A DNA stretch of 14,792 nucleotides from Nitrosospira sp. (GTDB lineage: Bacteria > Pseudomonadota > Gammaproteobacteria > Burkholderiales > Nitrosomonadaceae), in the NCBI GenBank assembly GCA_030453055.1, contig JAKDLC010000020.1, positions 1-14,792 of the forward strand. The letters are read 5' to 3'. The notes below the pieces were generated by a model. That model ran no database searches. It had not been told where the DNA came from and saw nothing but the letters and a program-made list of their open reading frames with translations. Numbering within the stretch: the stretch's first letter is position 1; each line of letters starts with the position of its first letter. The translations under genes were made by a program, and so were the position numbers. This document shows, piece by piece, positions 1 to 7,016 of this stretch.

Positions 1-424
1 CCACGCAGATGGTGGAGTTTCTTTCTATCCAGTCGAATACGACTACGCCCTCATGAGTGTCGCCGAAGCTGCGCGTAAGCAGGCGTTGGGCGGTGCGGCG
101 CCAGATCGGTGCGCGGCGCCGGGCGTCGTATAGTCTGGCTAATGCCGCCGTTATCGGCGCCAGGAAAGGATGGCGCACGTTGCGAATCAGTATCAGCGTC
201 TGCAGAAACCAGCCGGCAAATTCGAGCCGCGGCAACAAGTCGCGGATGTAGGCGATGCGTACGCCATTGAGCGTCTGCAGAAATTCAATACGATAGTCAT
301 TGCGAAACCGCGACTTGCCTATCAGGACGATATCGCAGACATGACCCGAATCAACCCATTTGAAGATCACTGGGGTTATGTGATCAATGTCGTTATAATG
401 ACGGAGAAAAAAAAGAGCTTTCAT
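1..424 (-). CDS. Partial surface-polysaccharide-type protein, N-terminal 141 residues
   Basis: A minus-strand reading frame opens at the ATG at 424-422 and stays open to the window edge, so the gene is cut at its 3' end. The protein starts MKALFFLRHYNDIDHITPVI. From memory, this N-terminal pattern (hydrophobic strand, then HYNDIDHI-PVI) occurs in uncharacterised proteins of polysaccharide clusters that may be related to CDP-glycerol glycerophosphotransferases; I cannot confirm this. No transmembrane segment is clear in the visible part, and residues 100-120 are rich in arginine. Codons 4-6 contain a run of eight T. The gene diverges from the kdsB-like gene and would share its 217-nt intergenic region. 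The reading frame is well supported, because the overlapping plus-strand frames look like shadows; the function is a guess from context. Confidence 0.6.
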   Translation of the reverse strand, partial: MKALFFLRHYNDIDHITPVIFKWVDSGHVCDIVLIGKSRFRNDYRIEFLQTLNGVRIAYIRDLLPRLEFAGWFLQTLILIRNVRHPFLAPITAALARLYDARRRAPIWRRTAQRLLTRSFGDTHEGVVVFDWIERNSTICV

Positions 425-641
425 ACCCCCGTTGTCATCCCCGGCGTGTTGAAGACAGACAGCATATCCATAATTTTATTGAATATTCAGACATATTTCG
501 GTCGGAAAAAGCGCGTAATTGTACACCGATGGGCATTCGTTTACCAGCAGCCTGTCTGACTTGAAGAATTGAAGCAAGAAAGTGACCGGGCAAGGGCAGT
601 CTTTTATCCCGGACGTTTCATAAACGGAATGTAAATTACTA
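425..641. other. Divergent intergenic region
   Basis: This 217-nt AT-rich stretch separates the divergent partial gene from the kdsB-like gene and should hold promoters for both. On the minus strand a TACAAT hexamer (518-523) would serve as a -10 box, but no convincing -35 box lies 16-18 nt upstream of it. No clear plus-strand promoter or strong Shine-Dalgarno was seen before the ATG at 642; only a GGA lies about 14 nt upstream. Confidence 0.4.
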
Positions 642-1409
642 ATGAAAACAATTGCTGTTATACCGGCACGCATGGGTTCGTCCCGTTTCCCCGGCAAACC
701 ACTTTCCAGGTTGTTAGGCCGACCCATGCTGGAACATGTCTACAAGCGTGTTGCTCTGAGTAACGCCCTCAACGCCACTTACATAGCCACTTGCGACGAG
801 GAAATCCGTCGAGCGGCGCAGAATTTTGGCGCCCCTGTGATCATGACCGCTGATACCCATGAACGAGCCAGTGATCGCGTTGCGGAGGCTGCCGCCGGTA
901 TTGATGCGGAGCTTATCGTTATGGTGCAAGGCGACGAGCCGATGACCCGTCCGGAGATGATCGACGCCGCGGTAGAGCCATTTCGGCACGATCCGCTACT
1001 GGGCTGCGTTAATCTGATGCGAAGCATCGATGACAAAGCTGATTTTTACGACGTTAACACAATTAAAGTGGTAATGAATCAACAGGGTGACGCCCTTTAT
1101 ATGTCGCGGCAGTCCATACCGACCGCTCCGCCCCTCCCTCACTTCGGTCAACCACACTTCACACATGCACTCGCCTACAAACAGGTATGCATCATCCCGT
1201 TCCGCCGGGAAACATTGCTCGATTTTGCCCGGTTGCCACCCACTCCGCTGGAGCAACTGGAGTCCGTCGATATGCTGCGATTGCTAGAGCACGGTTATCG
1301 TGTGAAGATGGTGAAAACGAAGTTTAATACTCAGGCGGTGGACACACAGGCTGATCTGGAGCGCGTGGCCGGGCTGATGGCGAGCGATCCCCTGCTGGCC
1401 TCGTATTGA
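642..1409 (+). CDS. kdsB: KdsB-like CMP-sugar-acid synthetase (cytidylyltransferase)
   Basis: This 255-residue protein belongs to the KdsB family, which transfers CMP from CTP to a 3-deoxy-2-ulosonic acid such as Kdo in the cytoplasm. The length is normal for the family. The N-terminal nucleotide-binding motif IPARMGSSRFPGKPL is at residues 7-21, the metal/CTP motif QGDEPM at 96-101, and a C-terminal VDTQADLERV resembles the VDTPEDLERV of KdsB. A difference is seen at residues 74-80: ERASDRV replaces the usual QSGTERL of Kdo-specific enzymes, so the sugar acid may not be Kdo. It is the first gene of a unit followed by an aldolase, two dehydrogenases and a phosphatase, which fits a cluster that makes and activates its own sugar acid. 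The gene symbol marks the family rather than a proven Kdo enzyme. Confidence 0.85.
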   Translation: MKTIAVIPARMGSSRFPGKPLSRLLGRPMLEHVYKRVALSNALNATYIATCDEEIRRAAQNFGAPVIMTADTHERASDRVAEAAAGIDAELIVMVQGDEPMTRPEMIDAAVEPFRHDPLLGCVNLMRSIDDKADFYDVNTIKVVMNQQGDALYMSRQSIPTAPPLPHFGQPHFTHALAYKQVCIIPFRRETLLDFARLPPTPLEQLESVDMLRLLEHGYRVKMVKTKFNTQAVDTQADLERVAGLMASDPLLASY

Positions 1410-1410
1410 T

Positions 1411-1435
1411 CAGGTACGTATCGGATACGTACCTG
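1411..1435. promoter_or_regulatory. Near-perfect 25-nt dyad / hairpin between kdsB-like and aldolase genes
   Basis: CAGGTACGTATC at 1411-1422 is followed by one G and then its exact reverse complement GATACGTACCTG at 1424-1435. As RNA it would form an 11-bp stem with a CGG loop directly after the kdsB-like stop codon (1407-1409). No T run follows, so it is not a standard intrinsic terminator. It could be a protein-binding operator, an mRNA-processing or stability hairpin, or a partial attenuator for the downstream genes. Confidence 0.6.
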
Positions 1436-1465
1436 TAACGGCCACAGCTTTCCTAAAGGATTACT

Positions 1466-2227
1466 ATGCAACTAAAATCAAAACTGGCCCGGAACGCATT
1501 AACCATCGGCTCATGGGTTACCCTGGGACATCCGGCGATCGCCGAAATCATGGCCGGCGCCGGGTTTGACTGGCTGGTATTGGATATGGAGCATAGCGTC
1601 CTGGAGTTGAGCGAAGTTCAAATGCTGATTCAGGTACTCGATGGGCAACAGTGCCCGGCCATCGTGCGGCTGACTTCGAATCATCCTGACCAGATCAAGC
1701 GTGTGATGGACGCCGGCGCAGCGGGCGTAATGGTGCCCATGGTCAAAACCGTCGTTGACGCGGAGGCTGCGGTACAAGCTGTTTATTATCCGCCGCGAGG
1801 CCAGCGCGGAGTGGGTCTGGCTCGCGCTCAAGGTTACGGCGCACGATTTCAACAATACCGGCATTGGCTGGAAGATAATGCCCTCATTGTCGCGATGATT
1901 GAACATATAGACACGGTCGATGCCATTGACTCCATTCTTTCGGTTCCCGGAATCGACGCCTATATCATTGGTCCTTACGATTTATCCGGCTCGATGGGCC
2001 GACCCGGCGAACTTGATTATCCGGAGGTTCAATCCGCAATAGGACGAGTACGCGAGGCGGGGCGCCGATTGGGTAAACCGGGAGGCATTCATGTGGTCGA
2101 GCCGGACCCGGACGAGTTGCGGCGAAACATTGAAGCCGGCTTCAACTTCCTTGGCTACGGTTTGGACATTCGTATCCTTGACACGCTTTGCCGCAGTCAT
2201 ATGCAAGATATAAGAGCAACGCTATGA
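1466..2227 (+). CDS. HpcH/HpaI-family class II pyruvate aldolase
   Basis: This 253-residue protein matches the HpaI/GarL/YfaU aldolase family, metal-dependent enzymes that join or split pyruvate and an aldehyde to give a 2-keto-3-deoxy (or 4-hydroxy-2-oxo) acid. Visible family signatures are LDMEHS (catalytic-type His43), VRL with Arg68, a GVMVPMV strand at 87-93, PPRGQRGVG at 109-117, the metal-ligand Glu146 in MIEHIDTVDAI, and GPYDLSGSMG at 169-178 with metal-ligand Asp172. AAAGGA lies about 6 nt before the ATG and supports this start. It lies 56 nt after the kdsB-like gene and shares an ATGA overlap with the next gene. In catabolic operons such enzymes act in degradation; here the neighbours suggest synthesis of a sugar acid, which is inference. 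Confidence 0.85.
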   Translation: MQLKSKLARNALTIGSWVTLGHPAIAEIMAGAGFDWLVLDMEHSVLELSEVQMLIQVLDGQQCPAIVRLTSNHPDQIKRVMDAGAAGVMVPMVKTVVDAEAAVQAVYYPPRGQRGVGLARAQGYGARFQQYRHWLEDNALIVAMIEHIDTVDAIDSILSVPGIDAYIIGPYDLSGSMGRPGELDYPEVQSAIGRVREAGRRLGKPGGIHVVEPDPDELRRNIEAGFNFLGYGLDIRILDTLCRSHMQDIRATL

Positions 2228-3162
2228 GTAAACTTGTCATTTCCACCTCGTCATTTGATGCGGACAACAATCCCCATATCAAGCGTCTACTGGACGAAGG
2301 AATGCATATAGACGGCAATCGCTATGGGCGTAAACTCACCGAAGATGAAGCCATGGAATTACTGGGGGCAGATGCCATCGGGATGATCGCTGGAATAGAA
2401 CCCCTTACAGAACGCGTTTTCGCGTCTGCCAAAAGCTTGAAAGTGGTGTCGCGCTGCGGAAGCGGTCTGGATAGCGTTGATCTTGCAGCAGCAAAGCGCT
2501 ACGGCATCGCTGTTCTCAACACGCCGGAGGCCCCGGCTCAGGCAGTAGCTGAACTCACTATGGGTCTGATATTGTCCGCGTTGAGAAGGATATGTCAGAC
2601 TGATCGATTGCTCCGCGCGGGGGAATGGCCAAGAACGCAGGGCCAATTGCTTGCTGCCCAAACGGTGGGTATCGTTGGCCTGGGGCGCGTCGGCGGGCGT
2701 GTCGCCCGTTTGTGCCAGGCCTTTGACGCCAAGGTTGTTGCTCACGATTCCTATGTAAAACAGCGGGCTCCGGGAATTGAATCCGTGCCGTTGGAGAAGC
2801 TTCTGGCGGAGGCGGATATCATCAGCTTGCACCTGACCTATGACACTGACACTCACCATTTGCTGGACGGGGAGGCTTTCGCACGCATGAAACCCGGCGC
2901 CGTAGTGATAAATACTGCGCGCGGCGGCCTTATCGACGAAACCGCTTTGGCCGAGGCTCTGGCTTCCGGACAGCTGGGCGCGGCTGCACTTGACGTTTTT
3001 GAACAGGAACCATATCGCGGCCCGTTGCTCAAATGCGACAAGACGATTCTCACCTCACATATTGGCTCGCTGGCCAGGGAGTCGCGTCAGCGCATGGAGG
3101 TCGAAGCCGCGGAGAATCTGCTGCGGGGCCTGGTTAATGCAGGATTGATGAAAGATGGGTAA
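2224..3162 (+). CDS. D-2-hydroxyacid dehydrogenase (short SerA-like)
   Basis: This 312-residue cytoplasmic NAD(P)-dependent dehydrogenase has the D-2-hydroxyacid dehydrogenase fold. The Rossmann motif GLGRVGGR is at residues 152-159. The catalytic triad is visible as Arg233 in NTARGG, Glu262 in FEQEP and His279 in LTSHIGS. It lacks the C-terminal ACT domain of full-length SerA, so it need not be a 3-phosphoglycerate dehydrogenase. I chose the ATG at 2224 because it overlaps the aldolase stop as ATGA, the usual sign of translational coupling; an in-frame ATG 36 nt upstream would only add residues encoded inside the aldolase gene. Its substrate may be a hydroxy acid related to the aldolase product or the aldehyde precursor; the sequence does not say which. 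Confidence 0.85.
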   Translation: MSKLVISTSSFDADNNPHIKRLLDEGMHIDGNRYGRKLTEDEAMELLGADAIGMIAGIEPLTERVFASAKSLKVVSRCGSGLDSVDLAAAKRYGIAVLNTPEAPAQAVAELTMGLILSALRRICQTDRLLRAGEWPRTQGQLLAAQTVGIVGLGRVGGRVARLCQAFDAKVVAHDSYVKQRAPGIESVPLEKLLAEADIISLHLTYDTDTHHLLDGEAFARMKPGAVVINTARGGLIDETALAEALASGQLGAAALDVFEQEPYRGPLLKCDKTILTSHIGSLARESRQRMEVEAAENLLRGLVNAGLMKDG

Positions 3163-4099
3163 ATCGGGAGTGCCCGGCGAAACTGCTATTGTGTATGGCG
3201 CCAGTGGTTTTCTTGGCAGCCACGTGGCCGATGCATTGTCTGCCGCCGGCTACCGGGTGCGTTTGTTTGATCGCTGTCCATCCCCCTACCAAACTCACGA
3301 TCAGGAAATGATCGTTGGTGACATCATGGACCTCACTCAAGTGACAAAAGCGGCTAAGGATGCCGATGTAGTCTACAATTTCGCCGCCATCGCGGATATT
3401 GATGAAGCCCACAATAATCCGCTGCCTACCGCCACGATAAATGTATTGGGTAACATGCACACCCTGGAAGCCGCCCGCGTGGGCGGAGCCCGCCGCTTCG
3501 TCTTCGCCAGCAGCATTTACGTTTATTCTGAATCGGGTTCGTTTTACCGCGCCAGCAAGCAGGCTGCGGAGCGCTTTATAGAAACGTACCACGAGCGCTA
3601 CGGGTTGAATTATAGTATTTTACGCTATGGGTCCTTGTACGGCAGGCGCGCTGACGCCCGCAATGGCATCTACCGGATGCTGCACGAAGCGGTGGAACGG
3701 CATTCGATAACCTATCATGGCAGCGGTGAGGCGCTCCGCGAGTACATCCATGTGGAGGACGCGGCGCGCATGAGCGTACAGGTGCTGGCGCCGGAATTCG
3801 CCAACCGCCATCTGATTCTGACCGGGCAGGAACGGCTGCGTATCAAGGACGTCATGACGATGATCTCGGAAATCATGCCCTGGGAAATAGCTTTGCACTT
3901 TGACGAAGCCAATGCGGTGCATCACTACGAGGTAACACCCTATGCGTTTCAACCACGGATCGGCCGCAAGCTGGTCCTCAATGAGCATGTCGATCTGGGT
4001 CAGGGTCTGCTTGATTGCCTCAGGGATATTCATAAAACCATGCATCACTCCGGCGAAGATGACGAGGCCACACCGTCGGCGTCCGACAACAAAGCATGA
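3155..4099 (+). CDS. NAD-dependent epimerase/dehydratase-family SDR
   Basis: This 314-residue protein is an extended short-chain dehydrogenase/reductase of the sugar-nucleotide epimerase/dehydratase class. The cofactor motif GASGFLG is at residues 15-21, the FAA following the fourth strand is near 76-78, and the active-site SS (119-120) and YRASK (Tyr131, Lys135) are intact. GSLYGRR and the REYIHVEDAA segment are typical of the substrate domain of this family. It overlaps the dehydrogenase gene by 8 nt and the HAD gene by 4 nt. The short gap between SS and YxxxK and the charged C-terminal tail (DDEATPSASDNKA) are specific to it. It probably acts on a sugar or sugar nucleotide in the glycan pathway; whether it epimerises, reduces or dehydrates cannot be told from the sequence. 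Confidence 0.85.
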   Translation: MGKSGVPGETAIVYGASGFLGSHVADALSAAGYRVRLFDRCPSPYQTHDQEMIVGDIMDLTQVTKAAKDADVVYNFAAIADIDEAHNNPLPTATINVLGNMHTLEAARVGGARRFVFASSIYVYSESGSFYRASKQAAERFIETYHERYGLNYSILRYGSLYGRRADARNGIYRMLHEAVERHSITYHGSGEALREYIHVEDAARMSVQVLAPEFANRHLILTGQERLRIKDVMTMISEIMPWEIALHFDEANAVHHYEVTPYAFQPRIGRKLVLNEHVDLGQGLLDCLRDIHKTMHHSGEDDEATPSASDNKA

Positions 4100-4737
4100 C
4101 CGCAACGGATTGGCAAGCCATCATTTTCGATTTCGATGGAGTGGTAGTCGAATCCGGGGATATCAAAACGCAAGCTTTTGCGAATCTCTATCGAGCCCAT
4201 GGTGAAACGGTCATGGCCGCGGTGGTACAATATCACCGCACGAATGGCGGTATGTCGCGCTACCAGAAATTTCATTATTTTCAACAACACCTATTGGAAA
4301 AACCTCCGCTGACGCCGGATGAAGAGCAGCAATTGGATCGGCTTTTCTCCGAATTGGTGGTCGAGGCAGTCGTTGCCAGCGAGGCAGTGCCCGGCGCGGC
4401 CGAACTGATTCGTAAAGAGGCCGCAAGGATACCTTTATTTATCGCATCCGGTACGCCGGAAGCAGAGCTTAATACGATTGTTAGGCGTCGTGGCCTGGCA
4501 TCCTATTTCACCGCGGTGCGCGGTTCCCCCACGACAAAACAAATGCTCATCGCGGATATTCTGTCGTCCCACACCCTTTCCCCCGAACGAGTGCTGATGA
4601 TAGGCGATGCGCTGATTGATTATCAGAGTGCGCAAATGAACAGGGTAGCATTTGTGGGACGAGTACGCCCAGGGGATGACAACCCTTTCCCGGCAGAGGT
4701 AACTACGTTACCTGATCTGAGTCCGTTGCTCACCTGA
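4096..4737 (+). CDS. HAD-superfamily phosphatase (phosphoglycolate-phosphatase-like)
   Basis: This 213-residue protein carries all four HAD motifs. Motif I is FDFDGVVVES with nucleophile Asp12 and Asp14, motif II is SGT at 118-120, motif III is Lys148 in TTK, and motif IV is GDALID at 170-175 with Asp171 and Asp175. A helical cap of about 75 residues follows motif I, as in the phosphoglycolate-phosphatase/beta-phosphoglucomutase group. The start overlaps the SDR stop as ATGA. In this setting it most likely removes a phosphate from a sugar-acid or sugar intermediate, playing the part that KdsC plays in Kdo synthesis, although it belongs to a different HAD subgroup. The substrate is inferred only from the neighbours. 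Confidence 0.85.
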   Translation: MTATDWQAIIFDFDGVVVESGDIKTQAFANLYRAHGETVMAAVVQYHRTNGGMSRYQKFHYFQQHLLEKPPLTPDEEQQLDRLFSELVVEAVVASEAVPGAAELIRKEAARIPLFIASGTPEAELNTIVRRRGLASYFTAVRGSPTTKQMLIADILSSHTLSPERVLMIGDALIDYQSAQMNRVAFVGRVRPGDDNPFPAEVTTLPDLSPLLT

Positions 4738-4816
4738 AAAGAATCAATCTGCTGGCGGAATGGAATCGGTAGACTGACCCCAAATTTGCACGGATGATGT
4801 GAAAAACAATTCAGTG

Positions 4817-4836
4817 CGCCAGTTTGTGGCGTTTTT
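4817..4836 (+). terminator. Weak candidate intrinsic terminator upstream of the nucleotidyltransferase gene
   Basis: CGCCA and TGGCG form a perfect 5-bp stem around a GTTTG loop and are followed by five T. The stem is short. If active, it would separate the HAD gene from the nucleotidyltransferase gene. The remaining bases of the 122-nt gap (4738-4859) show no other clear element. Confidence 0.35.
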
Positions 4837-4859
4837 GAACATTCATAAGGCTACCGAAT

Positions 4860-5651
4860 ATGACTGGCAACAAAGAAAAAAGCCCGATCAAAACGATTAT
4901 TCTCAGCGCGGGTCAGGGGCGGCGGCTGCTGTCACTGACTGCAAACATCCCAAAGTGCCTGTTGCCGATCGGAGGCAAGACAATTATTGAGTGGCAGATT
5001 GATGCCTTATTGGCTGCCGGGATCGATGACATCACGGTAGTCACCGGTTTCAAATCCAGTCTGGTTGAAGCGTTGTTGCAACGCTATGCGAATCGGGCAA
5101 AGATCAATACGATTTTTAATCCATTCTTCGAGGTTGCGGATAACCTGGCCAGCTGCTGGATTGCACGTTCCGCCATGGATCGGGACTTTCTGCTCCTGAA
5201 TGGAGATACTATTCTTGATAAAGCTCTACTGATACAGGTGTTGAACTCGGCCTCCGCACCCATTACCCTCAGCGTGAGTCACAAACCCATTTATGATGCG
5301 GACGACATGAAAGTGCATCTGGATGAAAAAGGATGGGTCAAGCACGTAAGTAAAAACTTGGCCGCCGATCAAATCGACTGCGAGTCCATCGGTCTTGTTT
5401 TTTTTCGGGAGCGCGGGCCGCAACTGTTCCGCAACGCGGTCGAGGATGCGCTTCGGCACCAGGCAAAGCTTAAATGCTGGTATCTCTCCATCGTGGATGC
5501 TCTGGCCGACAAGCAATTAGTGAATACATGTTCTGTGCCTGGACACCTCTGGTGTGAGATTGATTTTGCCGTAGACATAGCAAAGGCCGAGGCGCTTTTC
5601 AGCAAGATAGATCAAGATGAAACACGGCATGGCTATCTTTGCACAGGTTAG
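4860..5651 (+). CDS. LicC-like sugar/choline-phosphate nucleotidyltransferase
   Basis: This 263-residue protein has the NTP-transferase Rossmann-like fold. The nucleotide-binding motif SAGQGRRL is at residues 16-23, PKCLLPIGGK at 31-40 with the conserved lysine after P, and the metal-binding NGD at 114-116. The DNLASCW segment (94-100), the DDMKV stretch and a late GHLWCEIDFAVDIAKAE segment recall the small cytidylyltransferases LicC (phosphocholine) and PntC (aminoethylphosphonate) more than glucose-1-phosphate thymidylyltransferases. It would make an NDP-linked head group or sugar for glycan decoration. No strong ribosome-binding site precedes the ATG. Its last bases overlap the -35 box of the next promoter. 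The substrate is open. Confidence 0.75.
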   Translation: MTGNKEKSPIKTIILSAGQGRRLLSLTANIPKCLLPIGGKTIIEWQIDALLAAGIDDITVVTGFKSSLVEALLQRYANRAKINTIFNPFFEVADNLASCWIARSAMDRDFLLLNGDTILDKALLIQVLNSASAPITLSVSHKPIYDADDMKVHLDEKGWVKHVSKNLAADQIDCESIGLVFFRERGPQLFRNAVEDALRHQAKLKCWYLSIVDALADKQLVNTCSVPGHLWCEIDFAVDIAKAEALFSKIDQDETRHGYLCTG

Positions 5652-5667
5652 CGCTGCAGAATATAAT
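5639..5667 (+). promoter_or_regulatory. Near-consensus sigma70 promoter for a dead antitoxin gene
   Basis: TTGCAC (5639-5644) and a perfect TATAAT (5662-5667) are separated by exactly 17 nt. Transcription would begin near 5674, about 20 nt before the ATG of the frameshifted antitoxin. The spacer holds AGCGCT and CTGCAG palindromes that might be an operator. The -35 box overlaps the end of the nucleotidyltransferase gene. Confidence 0.7.
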
Positions 5668-5695
5668 AAGATCACATCGGATATTGGAGTACAGC

Positions 5696-5967
5696 ATGGC
5701 AGTATGCACTTTAAAACCTGAGCACGAAAGCGTGAAAATCTCGTTCCTCACCGACAAAGCAAATCGCGCCGCGTTGGACACCATCGCAACCGCCTGGATC
5801 GCGATCGCAGTTACATCTTGAACGAAGGGATTACTACCTACTTTGAGATGCAGCAATGGCATCTCAAAGACACTCGTAAAGCAATCGAAGAAGCCGACGC
5901 TGGCGATTTTGCCAGCGATCGGGAAGTCCGGCAGGCATTCGCCAAATACAAGCGCAATGCGCGTTAA
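5696..5967 (+). pseudogene. ParD/RHH-type antitoxin with a one-base frameshift
   Basis: The ATG frame reads MAVCTLKPEHESVKISFLTD and continues to an IATA segment before running into an early TGA. Dropping to another frame after 5794 restores a clean tail containing DRDRSYILNEGITTYFEM and ending in QAFAKYKRNAR with TAA at 5965-5967. A single lost base between 5794 and 5795 explains both halves, and adding it back gives a 90-residue protein, normal for a ribbon-helix-helix (CopG/ParD-like) antitoxin. Such proteins bind their own promoter and neutralise a ParE/RelE toxin; the toxin start overlaps this gene but is itself truncated. As written the gene would give a useless 41-residue peptide. A sequencing error is possible but unlikely given the many other lesions nearby. 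Confidence 0.85.
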
Positions 5968-6064
5968 ATGGTTGCGCGGCGCGCTACAAAATCTACATCA
6001 AGCCATTGACTACATAGCGCAAGATAACCCCATTGCGCGATTTTATGACGTATTTTATCAATAA
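5957..6064 (+). pseudogene. Truncated ParE/RelE toxin remnant
   Basis: The ATG at 5957 overlaps the end of the antitoxin gene, a usual ParDE layout. The first 27 or so residues, MRVKWLRGALQNLHQAIDYI followed by AQDNPIA, match the N-terminal helices of ParE-type toxins. The frame then reads RFYDVFYQ and stops at 6062-6064, giving 35 residues against the usual 95-105. The strands that carry the toxin active surface are missing, so it cannot be functional. The break near 6040 probably marks a deletion that joined this pair to the hsdM remnant. Confidence 0.8.
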
Positions 6065-6155
6065 TGAAGGATGCGTTAGCTTGTCCTAATTCAACACATG
6101 TCACCAGCGGTTCATTCCATGCAGCGATTGAAAACTGATACATCGATTTGAGAAG

Positions 6156-6776
6156 ATGGCTGCGTTTGCTGGAATCCGATTGATACAACTGTTCTATTCC
6201 AGCCTCAACGACCAAGGCTGCGCCGGTTTCGTCATGGCCAACTTCGCCTCGGATGCGCGCAGCAGCGTACAGGAAATTCGCAAGCAACTCATCCAGGCTC
6301 GCCGTGGACGTGATAATCGCCGTCGACCTAAAGGCAAACGGAGCGTGCCGCGCGCCGACACCATTCTCTTCATTGACCCCCGCCACCTCTACCGCCAGAT
6401 CGACCGTGTGCGTCGTGACTAGGCAGATGCCCAGATCGGCTTTGTCGCCCATATCGTGCGCCTGTATCGCAATGAGGTGCCGGATTATACCTTGGGCGGC
6501 GAAGATGCTGCCGCCAAACTGGAAGTGTTTGCGCAAAGCCAAGCTATGTCGATATCCCTGGTCTGTGCAAAGCTGCGCCCCTTGCTGAAATCGAAGTGCA
6601 AGCTGGAGAGCCTTAACGCCGGTCGCTATGTCGGCGTGGCACAGGGCGAAGCGGTCAGCGACGAGGATTTCAAGGAAAAACCGGAAACACTCAACGAGGA
6701 ACTGGAAGTGCTGAATTCTGAAGCACTGGAATTGCAAACCCGCATCGCGCAAAATATAGCCTTGCTACTGAACTGA
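6156..6776 (+). pseudogene. hsdM: Type I restriction-modification methyltransferase HsdM, decayed C-terminal half
   Basis: Reading one frame gives segments typical of the C-terminal half of HsdM: GCAGFVMANFASDARSS, EIRKQLIQAR, PRADTILFIDPRHLYRQIDR, IVRLYRNEVPDYTLGGEDAA, LNAGRYVGVAQGEAVSDEDF and a coiled-coil-like end KPETLNEELEVLNSEALELQ. A TAG at 6420-6422 sits where the family has Trp (RDW), a likely TGG to TAG change. Around 6303 the frame shifts: AVDVIIAV appears in the +1 frame and the region for the following strands (usually VGSNFFYTV...TLWFLDKGK) is gone. The N-terminal domain and the NPPF/Y catalytic motif are absent. HsdM would methylate adenine with HsdS; this copy is dead. The 5' limit is approximate; homology is convincing from about 6165, and 6065-6155 holds nothing recognisable. 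Confidence 0.8.
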
Positions 6777-6791
6777 ACAATGAGGAATGCC

Positions 6792-7016
6792 ATGAATGCA
6801 GACACACTGGAAGACGCTGCACTACACCTGCCGCCGCAACAACGTGCCGAGCTCGCACACAAATTACTGCTCAGCCTGGAAGAACAAAACGAGGATGAGG
6901 TTGCTCAGGCATGGCGTGCCGAATCGCAGCGTCGCGCTGCGGATGTTGACAGTGGACTGGTTACTCCCGTCTCAGCCGAAGACGTACGCGCCGCTGCCCG
7001 TGCGCTGTTGAGATGA
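6792..7016 (+). CDS. Unstab_antitox-type addiction-module antitoxin
   Basis: This 74-residue protein fits the putative addiction module component family (pfam Unstab_antitox, TIGR02574). The pattern is a helical [19 protein letters not shown] segment near residues 13-31, then [19 protein letters not shown] and a short end with [14 protein letters not shown] chose the ATG at 6792 because GAGGA lies five bases before it; the upstream ATG at 6780 has no such site. It begins 15 nt after the end of the hsdM remnant and overlaps the toxin gene as ATGA, so the pair is co-translated. It should bind and neutralise the ParE-type toxin. No promoter of its own was seen, and it may lie inside the hsdM remnant. 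Confidence 0.8.
   Translation: MNADTLEDAALHLPPQQRAELAHKLLLSLEEQNEDEVAQAWRAESQRRAADVDSGLVTPVSAEDVRAAARALLR

Noticed and set aside
170..559. 129-codon plus-strand frame at the left end
   Set aside because: It is antisense to the more convincing partial minus-strand gene and resembles no family; it runs into the intergenic region.
1511..1906. 131-codon minus-strand frame inside the aldolase gene
   Set aside because: Antisense shadow of a strongly conserved aldolase.
2359..2859. 166-codon minus-strand frame inside the dehydrogenase gene
   Set aside because: Antisense shadow of a gene with an intact Rossmann motif and catalytic triad.
5964..6752. Long 262-codon minus-strand frame across the ParE and hsdM remnants
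   Set aside because: It lies antisense to two recognisable plus-strand families, has low-complexity composition (many QF/LQ), and has no recognisable motif or ribosome-binding site; it is a shadow of the remnants.
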